Of a stretch of 50,260 bases of DNA, positions 1 through 7,268 are shown piece by piece. The translations under genes were made by a program, and so were the position numbers. The stretch lies in NCBI GenBank assembly GCA_045537695.1, contig JAZSQB010000008.1, positions 1-50,260 on the forward strand, written 5' to 3'. The DNA is from RGIG2041 sp045537695. GTDB taxonomy: Bacteria; Bacillota; Clostridia; UBA1381; UMGS1253. The notes under the pieces were generated by a model. It had not been told where the DNA came from and ran no database searches. It was given only the letters and a program-made list of their open reading frames with translations. The first letter of the stretch is position 1. The number at the start of each line of letters is the position of its first letter.

Positions 1-24
1 TGAACCGACCCCCAAAAGTTAGAC
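1..24 (+). repeat. IS left terminal inverted repeat (IRL)
   Basis: The sequence begins TGA and contains GACCCC then AAAAGTTAGAC. It pairs with the reverse complement of 1519-1542, with mismatches only at positions 4-6 and 13. Confidence 0.85.
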
Positions 25-56
25 CAAAAATCTAACGATTGGGAGGTCGGTTTTTT
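3..56 (+). terminator. IS left-end hairpin with T run, overlapping the orfA ribosome binding site
   Basis: The arms AACCGACC (3-10) and GGTCGGTT (45-52) pair perfectly, with further pairing inside by GTTAGA (18-23) and TCTAAC (31-36). A T run follows at 51-56. The right arm contains GGGAGG (41-46), the Shine-Dalgarno sequence of orfA. A transcript entering from outside the IS would fold this hairpin, which could terminate it and hide the RBS. A transcript starting inside the IS would lack the left arm. Such protection against impinging transcription is known for other insertion sequences; its role here is inferred. Confidence 0.65.
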
Positions 57-57
57 C

Positions 58-636
58 GTGGCAAAATATAGTTTTGAATTTAAGAAAAAGGTAGTACAAG
101 AATACTTAGATGGGAAAGGTGGTTTTCAAACAATTGCAAAACAATACAATATTCCTAACGACACACAAGTGGTTAGATGGGTACATGCATATAAAGAATT
201 TGGTAATGATGGTTTAATGCGTTCAAGGAAAAACAATGATTACTCTTTTCAATTCAAGCTTTCTGTGGTAGAATTGTATCTATCAAGTGAGGTCTCATAT
301 CGGGAATTAGCACTTTCACAAGGTATAAACAATCCATCTTTAATAACAAGATGGGTAAATGATTTTAGAATTGCTGGCCCTGATGCTTTGAGACCTAAAA
401 AGAAAGGTCGTAAGAAGACATTGGATATAAAAGAATTTAAAAAGCCTTCTAAATCTAACGAAGAAAAGCCTGTAGACACAAGCGCCGAACACGTCAAAGA
501 ACTTGAAAATGAATTACTTAAACTTAGAATAGAGAATGCATATTTAAAAGAATTGAGGAGACTGCGTTTAGAGGAGGAAGCTCTTCAGAAAAAACAGCGA
601 GAATTGTCCACAGTCTCCGAGGACAGTTCAAATTAA
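58..636 (+). CDS. IS3-family transposase OrfA (DNA-binding subunit)
   Basis: This 192-aa protein supplies the DNA-binding part of an IS3-family transposase. Two similar helix-turn-helix units are visible, at roughly residues 1-60 (YSFEFKKKVVQEYL) and 62-120 (YSFQFKLSVVELYL). A charged heptad-like segment follows near residues 145-185, as expected for the leucine zipper used in OrfA/OrfAB multimers. The start is GTG, preceded by GGGAGG at 41-46 with 11 nt spacing; no better in-frame start is seen. The frame ends in TAA just after the orfB frame has opened. The full transposase is therefore probably an OrfAB fusion made by -1 frameshifting at 589-594. OrfA alone is usually a repressor or binding factor. 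Confidence 0.88.
   Translation: MAKYSFEFKKKVVQEYLDGKGGFQTIAKQYNIPNDTQVVRWVHAYKEFGNDGLMRSRKNNDYSFQFKLSVVELYLSSEVSYRELALSQGINNPSLITRWVNDFRIAGPDALRPKKKGRKKTLDIKEFKKPSKSNEEKPVDTSAEHVKELENELLKLRIENAYLKELRRLRLEEEALQKKQRELSTVSEDSSN
571..595 (+). promoter_or_regulatory. Candidate programmed -1 frameshift signal between orfA and orfB
   Basis: A run of six A residues (589-594, followed by C) sits where the orfA and orfB (-1) frames overlap. GAGGAGG at 571-577 lies 11 nt upstream, the spacing at which an internal Shine-Dalgarno-like sequence stimulates -1 slippage. In the -1 frame the reading continues without a stop through ARIVHSLRGQFKLKDIL into orfB, which is typical of the start of IS3 OrfB. The base before the A run is G, so only the A-site tRNA re-pairs perfectly. 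Confidence 0.65.
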
Positions 637-677
637 AAGACATTCTCGCAGTAGTTGGTTTCCCAAAGGCAACATAT

Positions 678-1478
678 ATGTATTGGCGAAAGCGGTTTGA
701 CAGAGAAAATCCTGATAAATATTTAGAAGATGAAATCACCAAAATCCACACAGAAAACAAAGATTACGGATACAGACGAGTACATAAAGAACTACGAAAC
801 AGAAAGATTTTTATTAACAAAAAGAAGGTACAAAGAATTATGCAAAAATTAAGTTTTCAAGTTACATCATTTACTCGTAAGAGCCGCAGATATAATTCAT
901 ACAAAGGTAATGTTGGCAAAATAACTCCTAACAGAATTAATCGTCGTTTCAATACATCTGTACCACATCAAAAGATAACTACAGATACCACGGAGTTTAA
1001 GTATTATGAGATAGATAACAAAGGCAGAATGGTAATAAAGAAATTGTATTTAGACCCATTCCTCGATATGTTCAATGGTGAAATTTTAAGTTACAGCATA
1101 ACGCAAACACCATCAGCTATCGGGATATTATCTGCACAAAAGAAAGCAATAGAAATAACATCTGATTGTCCATACAGAAGAACATTCCATTCAGACAGAG
1201 GTTGGGCATATCAAATGAGTGCATATTCATTTGCACTTAAAGAAAACAAAATATTTCAAAGCATGTCCCGAAAAGGTAATTGCTATGATAATTCTGTCAT
1301 GGAAAATTTCTTTGGAATACTAAAGCAAGAAATGTATTATGGAACAACCTATTACAGCTTTAATGAACTCAAGGAAGCTATTGAAAAGTACATAAAATAT
1401 TATAACGAGAAAAGAATTAAAGAGAAACTTGGGTGGATGAGTCCGGTACAATATCGGCTCAACGCCTTGGCTGCATAA
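678..1478 (+). CDS. IS3-family transposase OrfB (DDE catalytic subunit)
   Basis: OrfB is the catalytic part, an RNase H-fold integrase of the rve type. The three acidic catalytic residues are visible: D in TTDTTEF (about residue 103), D in FHSDRGW (about residue 173) and E in NSVMENFFG (about residue 209). The KGNCYDNSVMENFF block is diagnostic of IS3. The ATG at 678 is only the first methionine. The open frame extends upstream without a stop to the frameshift site near 589, so the natural product is most likely an OrfAB fusion of about 475 aa. No inactivating mutation is seen, so the element may still be able to move. Confidence 0.9.
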   Translation: MYWRKRFDRENPDKYLEDEITKIHTENKDYGYRRVHKELRNRKIFINKKKVQRIMQKLSFQVTSFTRKSRRYNSYKGNVGKITPNRINRRFNTSVPHQKITTDTTEFKYYEIDNKGRMVIKKLYLDPFLDMFNGEILSYSITQTPSAIGILSAQKKAIEITSDCPYRRTFHSDRGWAYQMSAYSFALKENKIFQSMSRKGNCYDNSVMENFFGILKQEMYYGTTYYSFNELKEAIEKYIKYYNEKRIKEKLGWMSPVQYRLNALAA

Positions 1479-1480
1479 AA

Positions 1481-1513
1481 ATAGCGTAGCAGTCATCAAA
1501 ACTACTACGCTAT
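1481..1513 (-). terminator. Hairpin at the IS right end, terminator-like on the minus strand
   Basis: ATAGCGTAG (1481-1489) and CTACGCTAT (1505-1513) form a perfect 9-bp stem with a 15-nt loop. On the minus strand the stem is followed by a short T run (TTTTTATG). It would stop transcription leaving pnp and entering the IS from the right. On the plus strand the following bases are A-rich, so it is not a classic terminator for orfB. Confidence 0.6.
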
Positions 1514-1518
1514 AAAAA

Positions 1519-1542
1519 GTCTAACTTTTTGGGGTCACATCA
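1519..1542 (-). repeat. IS right terminal inverted repeat (IRR)
   Basis: The reverse complement begins TGATGTGACCCC and ends AAAAAGTTAGAC. It matches IRL at 20 of 24 positions. Confidence 0.85.
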
Positions 1543-1571
1543 GCATTCACTTGAAGCTTTTTAAATCTTGA

Positions 1572-3647
1572 TTAGTCGAGCATAGCCTTTCTGGAGAGGT
1601 TAATTCTGCCCTGACGGTCGATCTCAACCACCTTAACAGTTACTGTATCACCAATCTTGACAACATCTTCTACCTTCTCAACGCGTTCTTTAGCAAGCTT
1701 GGAAATATGAATCATGCCCTGCTTGCCCGGCAGAATTTCAACAAACGCACCAATCGGAATGATACCTGTAACCGGACCAGTATAAACTTCGCCAACTTCC
1801 GGCTCTTTTACGATGCCTTCGATAATCTTCTGTGCCATTTCGCCGGATTCCTGATTCTCAGCAAAAATGAGAACGCGACCGTCATCTTCAATATCAATCT
1901 TTGCGCCGGTATCAGCAACAATCTTCTGAATAACCTTACCGCCGCTACCGATAACATCACGAATCTTCTCCGGATCAATGTACATTACCGCAACCTTCGG
2001 TGCATACGGAGAAAGTGTCGCTCTCGGCTCTGCGATTGCCTTTAAGAGTACTTCATCGATGATATGGTAACGTGCATCTCTTGTCTTTGTGAGCGCTTCC
2101 CAGATAACTTCGTACGGAAGACCGTCATTCTTGATATCCACCTGGATGGATGTGATACCCTTCTTTGTGCCGGCTACCTTAAAGTCCATTTCGCCGTAGA
2201 AGTCTTCCAGACCCTGGATATCTACCATGGTTGTAAAGCCATTCTCGGTTGTGATAAGACCGCAGGAGATACCTGCAACCGGTGCCTTAATCGGCACACC
2301 TGCTGCCATAAGTGCCAATGTGGAACCGCATACACTACCCTGGGAGGTAGAACCATTGGAGCTAAGCACTTCGGATACGGTACGGATTGCATACGGGAAT
2401 TCATCCTCGCTCGGGAGTACCGGTACCAAGGAACGCTCTGCCAATGCACCGTGACCGATTTCACGGCGTCCCGGACCTCTGGACGGTCTTGTTTCACCTA
2501 CGGAGTAGGACGGAAAATTATAGTGATGCATATAACGCTTTGTTTCTTCTTCGTCAATACCGTCGAGTCTCTGCATTTCTGCAAGCGGCGCCAGTGTTGC
2601 CACAGTGAGCACCTGTGTTTGACCGCGTGTAAACATACCGCTACCATGTGTTCTCGGCAGTAAATCTACTTCAGCTGCGAGCGGACGAATCTGGTCGAGG
2701 CTTCTGCCGTCCACACGTCTGCCCTGTACGAGCCAATCGCGAACGATTTCCTTCTGCATCTTGTAGAGGAGCTCGCCGAGCTCTTCGCTGAGGTTCGGGA
2801 ACTGCTCGCCGAGTGTAGCCATAATCTCATCTTCTACAACGCCCATTCTTTCGTCACGGATGTTCTTGTCATCTGTGTCGAGCGCGTGCTGAATCTTTTC
2901 ATAGCTGAGTGCCTTGATGGCATCCCAAGCTTCCTTATTTACAGTGTGTGCTTCGTAAGTAAACTTTTCCTTACCGATTTCTGCACGAATGGATTCGATA
3001 AAGTCGCAAATCTTGATGATTTCCTGATGTGCAAACTTAATACCTTCCATCATAACGCTTTCTTCAACTTCGTTTGCGCCGGCTTCAATCATAACAACCT
3101 TCTGCTTTGTACCAGCAACGGTAACATGCATCTGGGATTTTTCTCTCTGTGCAACTGTCGGGTTGATGACATATTCACCGTCTACCAAACCGAGCCATAC
3201 GCCACCGATCGGACCGTTCCACGGTACATCGGAGATGGAGATTGCGATGGAAGTACCAATCATAGCTGCAACTTCCGGCGGATTGTCCTGTTCAACGGAA
3301 AGTACGGTTGCTACAACCGATACATCGTTTCTGAGATCACTCGGGAAGAGCGGACGAATCGGACGGTCGATTACACGACTGGTAAGAATCGCCTTTTCAG
3401 ACGGCTTACCTTCACGCTTGATGTAACCACCCGGGATTTTACCAACGGAGTAGAGTTTTTCTTCATAGTCTACGCTGAGCGGGAAAAAGTCAATGCCTTC
3501 TCTCGGTGCACGAGATGCTGTCACGTTGACCATTACAACCGTGTCGCCGTAGCGAACAACGCAGTGACCGTTTGTAAGGCAAGCCATTTTACCGGTCTCA
3601 ATCACGAGCGGTCTGCCTGCCAATGTGGTTTCAAATGTTCTAAACAT
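1572..3647 (-). CDS. pnp: Polyribonucleotide nucleotidyltransferase (PNPase)
   Basis: PNPase degrades RNA phosphorolytically from the 3' end, releasing nucleoside diphosphates, and in many bacteria works in a degradosome with RNase Y/E and a helicase. The 691-aa length is normal. The order is RNase PH-like core 1 (about 10-215), an all-helical linker, RNase PH core 2 (about 315-545, with FPYAIRTVSEVL and GSTSQGSVCGSTLALMAAGV), a KH domain with GSGGK (about 555-615) and an S1 domain (about 620-690). Start ATG at 3647. rpsO lies upstream, the classical rpsO-pnp order, but a terminator at 3772-3801 and a large leader hairpin at 3679-3758 lie between. An IS3 element has inserted just past the stop codon. 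Confidence 0.97.
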   Translation of the reverse strand: MFRTFETTLAGRPLVIETGKMACLTNGHCVVRYGDTVVMVNVTASRAPREGIDFFPLSVDYEEKLYSVGKIPGGYIKREGKPSEKAILTSRVIDRPIRPLFPSDLRNDVSVVATVLSVEQDNPPEVAAMIGTSIAISISDVPWNGPIGGVWLGLVDGEYVINPTVAQREKSQMHVTVAGTKQKVVMIEAGANEVEESVMMEGIKFAHQEIIKICDFIESIRAEIGKEKFTYEAHTVNKEAWDAIKALSYEKIQHALDTDDKNIRDERMGVVEDEIMATLGEQFPNLSEELGELLYKMQKEIVRDWLVQGRRVDGRSLDQIRPLAAEVDLLPRTHGSGMFTRGQTQVLTVATLAPLAEMQRLDGIDEEETKRYMHHYNFPSYSVGETRPSRGPGRREIGHGALAERSLVPVLPSEDEFPYAIRTVSEVLSSNGSTSQGSVCGSTLALMAAGVPIKAPVAGISCGLITTENGFTTMVDIQGLEDFYGEMDFKVAGTKKGITSIQVDIKNDGLPYEVIWEALTKTRDARYHIIDEVLLKAIAEPRATLSPYAPKVAVMYIDPEKIRDVIGSGGKVIQKIVADTGAKIDIEDDGRVLIFAENQESGEMAQKIIEGIVKEPEVGEVYTGPVTGIIPIGAFVEILPGKQGMIHISKLAKERVEKVEDVVKIGDTVTVKVVEIDRQGRINLSRKAMLD

Positions 3648-3678
3648 TACAAATTACCTTCTTTCTATTTTTCTTTCG

Positions 3679-3758
3679 GACGGCAACTGATGTTTAGCAT
3701 TTAGATTTAGGCTCATTTGTATAAGCACAAATCTAATTGCTAACCGCCAACCGCCGTC
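3679..3758 (-). promoter_or_regulatory. Long hairpin in the pnp mRNA leader
   Basis: The untranslated region ahead of pnp can fold into a long stem. GACGGC (3679-3684) pairs with GCCGTC (3753-3758). The 15-mer at 3694-3708 pairs with 3729-3743 at 14 of 15 positions, leaving a loop of about 20 nt. In E. coli a comparable double-stranded pnp leader is cut by RNase III and PNPase then represses its own translation. The sequence shows only the structure; autoregulation is inferred. Confidence 0.6.
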
Positions 3759-3771
3759 ATTTAAACACAGA

Positions 3772-3801
3772 AATGAGCGGAAAAGGAAATTTCCGCTCAT
3801 T
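3772..3801 (-). terminator. Hairpin terminator after rpsO
   Basis: AATGAGCGGAAA (3772-3783) and TTTCCGCTCATT (3790-3801) make a perfect 12-bp stem with a 6-nt loop, starting 12 bp after the rpsO stop codon. The tract after the stem on the minus strand is T-rich but interrupted (TCTGTGTTT), so termination may be partial and allow read-through into pnp. Confidence 0.75.
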
Positions 3802-3813
3802 CGTGTATAAAAA

Positions 3814-4077
3814 CTACTTTCTGAGATTCAGCTTGCTAACGATAGCACGGTATCTCTCGATATCAATCTTCATGAGATAGTCGAGAAGACCACGTCTCTT
3901 ACCAACCATCTTCAACAGACCGCGTCTGGAATGGTGGTCCTTCTTGTGATCCTTTAAGTGCTCGTTTAAGTGGTTGATTCTCTCTGTTAGTACAGCAATC
4001 TGAACTTCCGGAGAACCTGTATCGGTCTCGTGGATTCTGTACTGCTCGATAATCGATGTCTTTACTTCCTTAATCAC
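3814..4077 (-). CDS. rpsO: 30S ribosomal protein S15
   Basis: S15 binds the central domain of 16S rRNA early in 30S assembly. The 87-aa protein has the standard length and hallmark stretches such as HETDTGSPEVQIAVLTERI and HHSRRGLLKMVGKRR. The start is GTG at 4077, preceded by GGAGGTG with about 7 nt spacing. It lies downstream of rpmE with a 119-bp structured interval and upstream of pnp. In many bacteria S15 represses its own mRNA; a leader hairpin that could serve this is annotated at 4118-4150. Confidence 0.96.
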   Translation of the reverse strand: MIKEVKTSIIEQYRIHETDTGSPEVQIAVLTERINHLNEHLKDHKKDHHSRRGLLKMVGKRRGLLDYLMKIDIERYRAIVSKLNLRK

Positions 4078-4117
4078 TACAATTCACCTCCTGATATTTT
4101 TGAAAGAACACCTACAT

Positions 4118-4150
4118 CCCCGTTGAGGCCGGAGAAGCCGACAACCGAGG
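4118..4150 (-). promoter_or_regulatory. Possible S15 autoregulatory leader hairpin
   Basis: In the 5' region of rpsO, CAACCGAGG (4142-4150) and CCCCGTTG (4118-4125) pair imperfectly, with an inner CGG/CCG helix at 4130-4140. S15 leaders of Bacillota contain GC-rich stems recognised by S15, but this one could not be matched to a specific class by eye. Confidence 0.3.
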
Positions 4151-4196
4151 TGAGGTTATGCTTTTTGCCCTTAACAGTAATTTTCTAAACAAAAAC

Positions 4197-4400
4197 TTAT
4201 TTGTCCAGACCGTAACGCTTCTTGAACTTATCAACGCGACCGCCTGTATCTACGAGCTTCTGCTTACCTGTGAAGAACGGATGGCACTTCGAGCAAATTT
4301 CGACCTTCAGATCTTCTTTTGTAGAACCGGTCGCAATCACTTCGCCACAAGCACATGTAATTGTTGTCTGCTTATAATCCGGATGGATACCTTCCTTCAT
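4197..4400 (-). CDS. rpmE: 50S ribosomal protein L31, zinc-binding type
   Basis: The protein begins MKEGIHPDY, the standard L31 N-terminus, and is 67 aa long. Cysteines in the CACGE and CSKCHPFFTG segments form the zinc site that marks the C+ type of L31. I chose the start at 4400 because AAAGGAGG lies 8 nt upstream; an adjacent ATG at 4403 is also possible. Longer in-frame starts to 4448 run through the leader hairpin and are unlikely. A strong promoter lies at 4454-4482 and rpsO follows downstream. The zinc-free L31 paralogue used in zinc starvation is not in this window. Confidence 0.94.
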   Translation of the reverse strand: MKEGIHPDYKQTTITCACGEVIATGSTKEDLKVEICSKCHPFFTGKQKLVDTGGRVDKFKKRYGLDK

Positions 4401-4429
4401 CATCCATGCCTCCTTTCCGCAAAAATAAA

Positions 4430-4445
4430 CGTTTGCACGCAAACG
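4430..4445 (-). promoter_or_regulatory. Small hairpin in the rpmE leader
   Basis: CGTTTGC and GCAAACG form a 7-bp stem with a 2-nt spacer between the rpmE promoter and its RBS. It could influence translation or mRNA stability. It does not look like a Zur box. Confidence 0.35.
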
Positions 4446-4453
4446 CAAAATTT

Positions 4454-4482
4454 ATTATAACACAAGCTTTTCCAATTTGCAA
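4454..4482 (-). promoter_or_regulatory. SigA-type promoter of rpmE
   Basis: Read on the minus strand: -35 TTGCAA (4477-4482), 17-bp spacer, -10 TATAAT (4454-4459). It lies about 55 bp upstream of the chosen rpmE start. Confidence 0.75.
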
Positions 4483-4490
4483 GCATTATT

Positions 4491-4946
4491 TTAAAAAACT
4501 TTGTAATACATAAAAACCGCCAAAACAATACCCAAAACCGCGCCGCCAATCACTTCATACGGCGTGTGCCCGAGCAGCTCTTTTAGGCGCTCCCCCTGCA
4601 GCTGCGGCGCATCGCCCCAGTGCTCGATAATCTGATTTAAAATCCGCGCCTGTCTGCCTGCCGCGCGCCGGATGCCCGCCGCATCATACATCACCACAAA
4701 GGCAAGCACGGTGCAGATCGCAAACAAAAGGCTGTCAAACCCGGCTTCCAAGCCGACATACGTTGCAAGCGAGGTCACAAACGACGAATGTGAGCTCGGC
4801 ATACCGCCCGAGCCGATAAAACGGCGCACATCAAAATGCTTGTCGCGCAACAATACAAATATCACCTTTAACAGCTGCGCTACAAACCACGCAAGTATCG
4901 CTGTCCAAAAGGTATGATTCTGCCATAATTCCGTAAAAAACCGCAT
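4491..4946 (-). CDS. Divergent PAP2 family protein (DUF212, YuiD-like)
   Basis: This is a membrane protein of the DUF212/YuiD family, distantly related to PAP2 phosphatases and vanadium haloperoxidases. The motif GGMPSSHSSFVTSLATYVG is characteristic. Several hydrophobic segments are visible, including the C-terminal GGAVLGIVLAVFMYYKVF. Its substrate is unknown; a lipid phosphate is a fair guess given ispA directly upstream. I chose ATG at 4946 (MRFFTELW) because GGGAG lies 5 nt upstream. Earlier TTG/ATG codons at 4961/4958 overlap the ispA stop and have no good RBS. It is the last gene of the tsaE-to-ispA operon. Confidence 0.85.
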   Translation of the reverse strand: MRFFTELWQNHTFWTAILAWFVAQLLKVIFVLLRDKHFDVRRFIGSGGMPSSHSSFVTSLATYVGLEAGFDSLLFAICTVLAFVVMYDAAGIRRAAGRQARILNQIIEHWGDAPQLQGERLKELLGHTPYEVIGGAVLGIVLAVFMYYKVF

Positions 4947-4957
4947 AGCGTCTCCCA

Positions 4958-5839
4958 TCAATTTTCTCGGTGCAACAAATAATCCGTCAAAGCAAGCAAA
5001 AACGCCGCTTTTTCCCCATAGGAAAGCATTATTTCCCGCGCCTTTTCCGTATATTCCGACAATTTTTCTTTCGCCGCGTCAAGCCCCATCAAAGATACAT
5101 ATGTGTTTTTCTGACAAGCTTCATCATTTCCCGTCGGTTTTCCCAGCGCCTGCGCATCGCCCTCGACATCGAGTATGTCATCCTTAATCTGGAACGCCAA
5201 ACCGAGATAAATGGCGAATTTGCGCATATTTTCGATGTCGCTTTCCGCCGCGCCACCGATAATGGCACCACACACGCACGCCGACGCCAAAAGCGCCGCC
5301 GTCTTTTTCTCCTGCAATTCGTTCAAAAGCGGCAAATCAATCGCTTTGCCCTCACTTAAAATATTAATAACCTGTCCGCCAATCATACCGTGAATACCGC
5401 TGCACTCGGCGAGCACACGGAGCGCGCGCACCGTGATTGCCGCATCCGTTTTTGCGCTAAGTGCCGTCTCAAAAGCGAGATTTAACAGTGCATCGCCCGC
5501 AAGCACCGCCATCGCTTCGCCAAACACCTTATGGCTCGTCGGTCTGCCACGGCGCAAATCCGAATTGTCCATCGCCGGTAAATCATCATGAATCAGTGAA
5601 TAGGTATGTATCATTTCCAAAGCGCAGGCAAACGGCACAACCACTTCCGCAGCTGCCGGCGAAAACAGCGCACTTACCGCGTGCATCAAAATCGGACGAA
5701 TACGCTTGCCGCCACCACAAAGGCTATACGACATTACCTTCGTTATTTCCGGGGAAATACTTTCACTCTGCTGCATATACTTTTCCAGCTCCGCCTGAAA
5801 AAAATCCGCCTGCAAGGCAAGCTCTGCTTTAAAATTCAT
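4958..5839 (-). CDS. ispA: Polyprenyl synthetase, farnesyl diphosphate synthase type
   Basis: The enzyme condenses isopentenyl diphosphate with allylic diphosphates to give geranyl and farnesyl diphosphate, precursors of undecaprenyl carriers and quinones. At 293 aa it has normal length. The first aspartate-rich motif is DDLPAMDNSDLRRGRPTSH (about residues 90-108) and the second is FQIKDDILD (about residues 216-224). The start codon overlaps the xseB stop by one base, and GGAGAGG lies just upstream. The xseA-xseB-ispA order is common in bacteria; the usual next gene dxs is absent here and a DUF212 gene follows. Confidence 0.95.
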   Translation of the reverse strand: MNFKAELALQADFFQAELEKYMQQSESISPEITKVMSYSLCGGGKRIRPILMHAVSALFSPAAAEVVVPFACALEMIHTYSLIHDDLPAMDNSDLRRGRPTSHKVFGEAMAVLAGDALLNLAFETALSAKTDAAITVRALRVLAECSGIHGMIGGQVINILSEGKAIDLPLLNELQEKKTAALLASACVCGAIIGGAAESDIENMRKFAIYLGLAFQIKDDILDVEGDAQALGKPTGNDEACQKNTYVSLMGLDAAKEKLSEYTEKAREIMLSYGEKAAFLLALTDYLLHREN

Positions 5840-6075
5840 TAGGCTTCCTCTCCTGAAACAAATTTTTCTTCACGCATACCACCGTTGGCATCCTTTAAAA
5901 GCACGTGCACCTGCTGCTCTGCCGCATCCAAATCGGCATTGAGCTGCTTTGTCAGCTCCACGCCCTGCTTAAACAGCTCCAATGACGCATCCAATTCGGT
6001 ATCGCCCTTTTCCAGTTTTGCCACAATTTCTTCTAAGGCATTCATATTTTGCTCAAAAGTTTTTTTCTCGCTCAT
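5839..6075 (-). CDS. xseB: Exodeoxyribonuclease VII small subunit
   Basis: This 78-aa protein fits the small subunit of exonuclease VII: FEQNMNALEEIVAKLEKGD, then LDASLELFKQGVELTKQ. Several copies bind each XseA in an enzyme that degrades single-stranded DNA to oligonucleotides. It sits 10 bp after xseA, as usual. The extension after residue 65 is acidic and not conserved. Confidence 0.94.
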   Translation of the reverse strand: MSEKKTFEQNMNALEEIVAKLEKGDTELDASLELFKQGVELTKQLNADLDAAEQQVHVLLKDANGGMREEKFVSGEEA

Positions 6076-6085
6076 TTTTGTTTCC

Positions 6086-7264
6086 TCACTTTACAACACA
6101 ATCTACACTACCATCCGACAAAAGCACCGTAAGCGCATCACCGCTCTGCACTTCCGACACAGACTTAACGCTTTTTCCTTCGTGCTGCGTGATGCTGTAG
6201 CCACGGTTGAGCACCGCAAGCGGGCTCATCGCCTGCAATTTACCTGCATTTGCCTCCAGGCGCTTGCGCTGTACATTCGTTGCCACCTCTTGCGCGCGCA
6301 CCAGACGTTTTAATAGCGCATCCGTATCCAAGCGCAGGTCCGCAATTTTTCCCACCAGGCTTGGCAGTTTATATCTTGAAACCATCAATCGCTTGGATTG
6401 CAGTTTCGAGCACATACCGGTTTGTGCGCGAAGGGCGAGCGCGTTAATTCTCTCCTTCACTTCCAACGCCGACGGCACAACCAATTCTGCCGCCGCAGAC
6501 GGTGTCGGTGCGCGTAAATCCGCCACGAAGTCCGCAATCGTGAAATCCACTTCGTGCCCGACAGCGGAAACAATCGGAATTTCCGAGGCAAAAATCGCTC
6601 TTGCCGTAATCTCTTCATTAAACGCCCACAAGTCTTCAATCGAACCGCCGCCGCGCCCGACAATCAAGACATCGGCGCACTTATTTTCATTAAAATAAGC
6701 AATGCCGCGCGCTACATCCTCTGCCGCGCCTTCCCCCTGCACCAATGCAGGATACAAAAGCACCTTTGCTTTCGGATAACGGCGCGAAATAACATTGATA
6801 ATATCGCACACCGCCGCACCGGTTGCCGCCGTGACTACACCAACGGTTGCCGGAAATTTCGGAATCGGCTTTTTATGCTTCTGGTCAAAAAGGCCTTCTT
6901 CCTCCAACCGTTTTTTAAGCTGCTCAAATGCAAGATGCAGAGCACCCAAACCATCCGGCTGCATTTCCTCAACATACAGCTGATAACCGCCGTCGCGCTC
7001 ATAAACGGAAACGCGACCGCGCGCCAATACCTTCATACCGTTTTCCGGCACAAAGCCAAGCTTTTGCGCACTGCCTTTAAACATAACGGCGCGCAAAACG
7101 CCGCCGTCATCTTTGAGTGTCATATAAATGTGTCCCGAAAAATGCAGTTTGAAATTCGATATTTCGCCCTTAATCCATATGTTTGCAAACGCCGGCACAG
7201 AGTCGATAATATATTTCATACGTGCATTGAGTTCCGAGACGGTTAATGTGTATAAATTCTCCAC
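6086..7264 (-). CDS. xseA: Exodeoxyribonuclease VII large subunit
   Basis: XseA is the catalytic subunit of exonuclease VII, acting on single-stranded DNA from either end. An N-terminal OB fold is visible (about residues 1-100, FANIWIKGEISNFKLH, HIYMTLKDD). The catalytic domain follows, with GVVTAATGAAVCDIINVI, IVGRGGGSIEDLWAFNEE and SAVGHEVDFTIADFVADLRA. A coiled region follows and the tail (VLNRGYSI) is typical. The frame could open at 7342, but that would overlap nusB by 74 bp. GTG at 7264 (giving VENLYTLTVSELN), just after the nusB stop with GGGAG upstream, is the better start and gives 392 aa. Confidence 0.94.
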   Translation of the reverse strand: MENLYTLTVSELNARMKYIIDSVPAFANIWIKGEISNFKLHFSGHIYMTLKDDGGVLRAVMFKGSAQKLGFVPENGMKVLARGRVSVYERDGGYQLYVEEMQPDGLGALHLAFEQLKKRLEEEGLFDQKHKKPIPKFPATVGVVTAATGAAVCDIINVISRRYPKAKVLLYPALVQGEGAAEDVARGIAYFNENKCADVLIVGRGGGSIEDLWAFNEEITARAIFASEIPIVSAVGHEVDFTIADFVADLRAPTPSAAAELVVPSALEVKERINALALRAQTGMCSKLQSKRLMVSRYKLPSLVGKIADLRLDTDALLKRLVRAQEVATNVQRKRLEANAGKLQAMSPLAVLNRGYSITQHEGKSVKSVSEVQSGDALTVLLSDGSVDCVVK

Positions 7265-7268
7265 GTTT

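Larger units (their letters stand above)
1..1542 (+). mobile_element. IS3-family insertion sequence (IS150-like), apparently complete
   Basis: The element carries two consecutive transposase frames, orfA and orfB, in the +0/-1 arrangement of the IS3 family. It is bounded by 24-bp imperfect inverted repeats at 1-24 and 1519-1542, which match at 20 of 24 positions. The tips read TGA...TCA, as expected for IS3 ends. Its base composition is more AT-rich than the adjacent pnp gene. The right tip lies 29 bp downstream of the pnp stop codon, so insertion did not break that gene. The target duplication cannot be checked because the window begins exactly at the left tip. Confidence 0.9.

Noticed and set aside
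2064..2663. Long plus-strand open frame antisense to pnp
   Set aside because: It lies wholly within pnp, has no RBS and reads as a codon-structure shadow.
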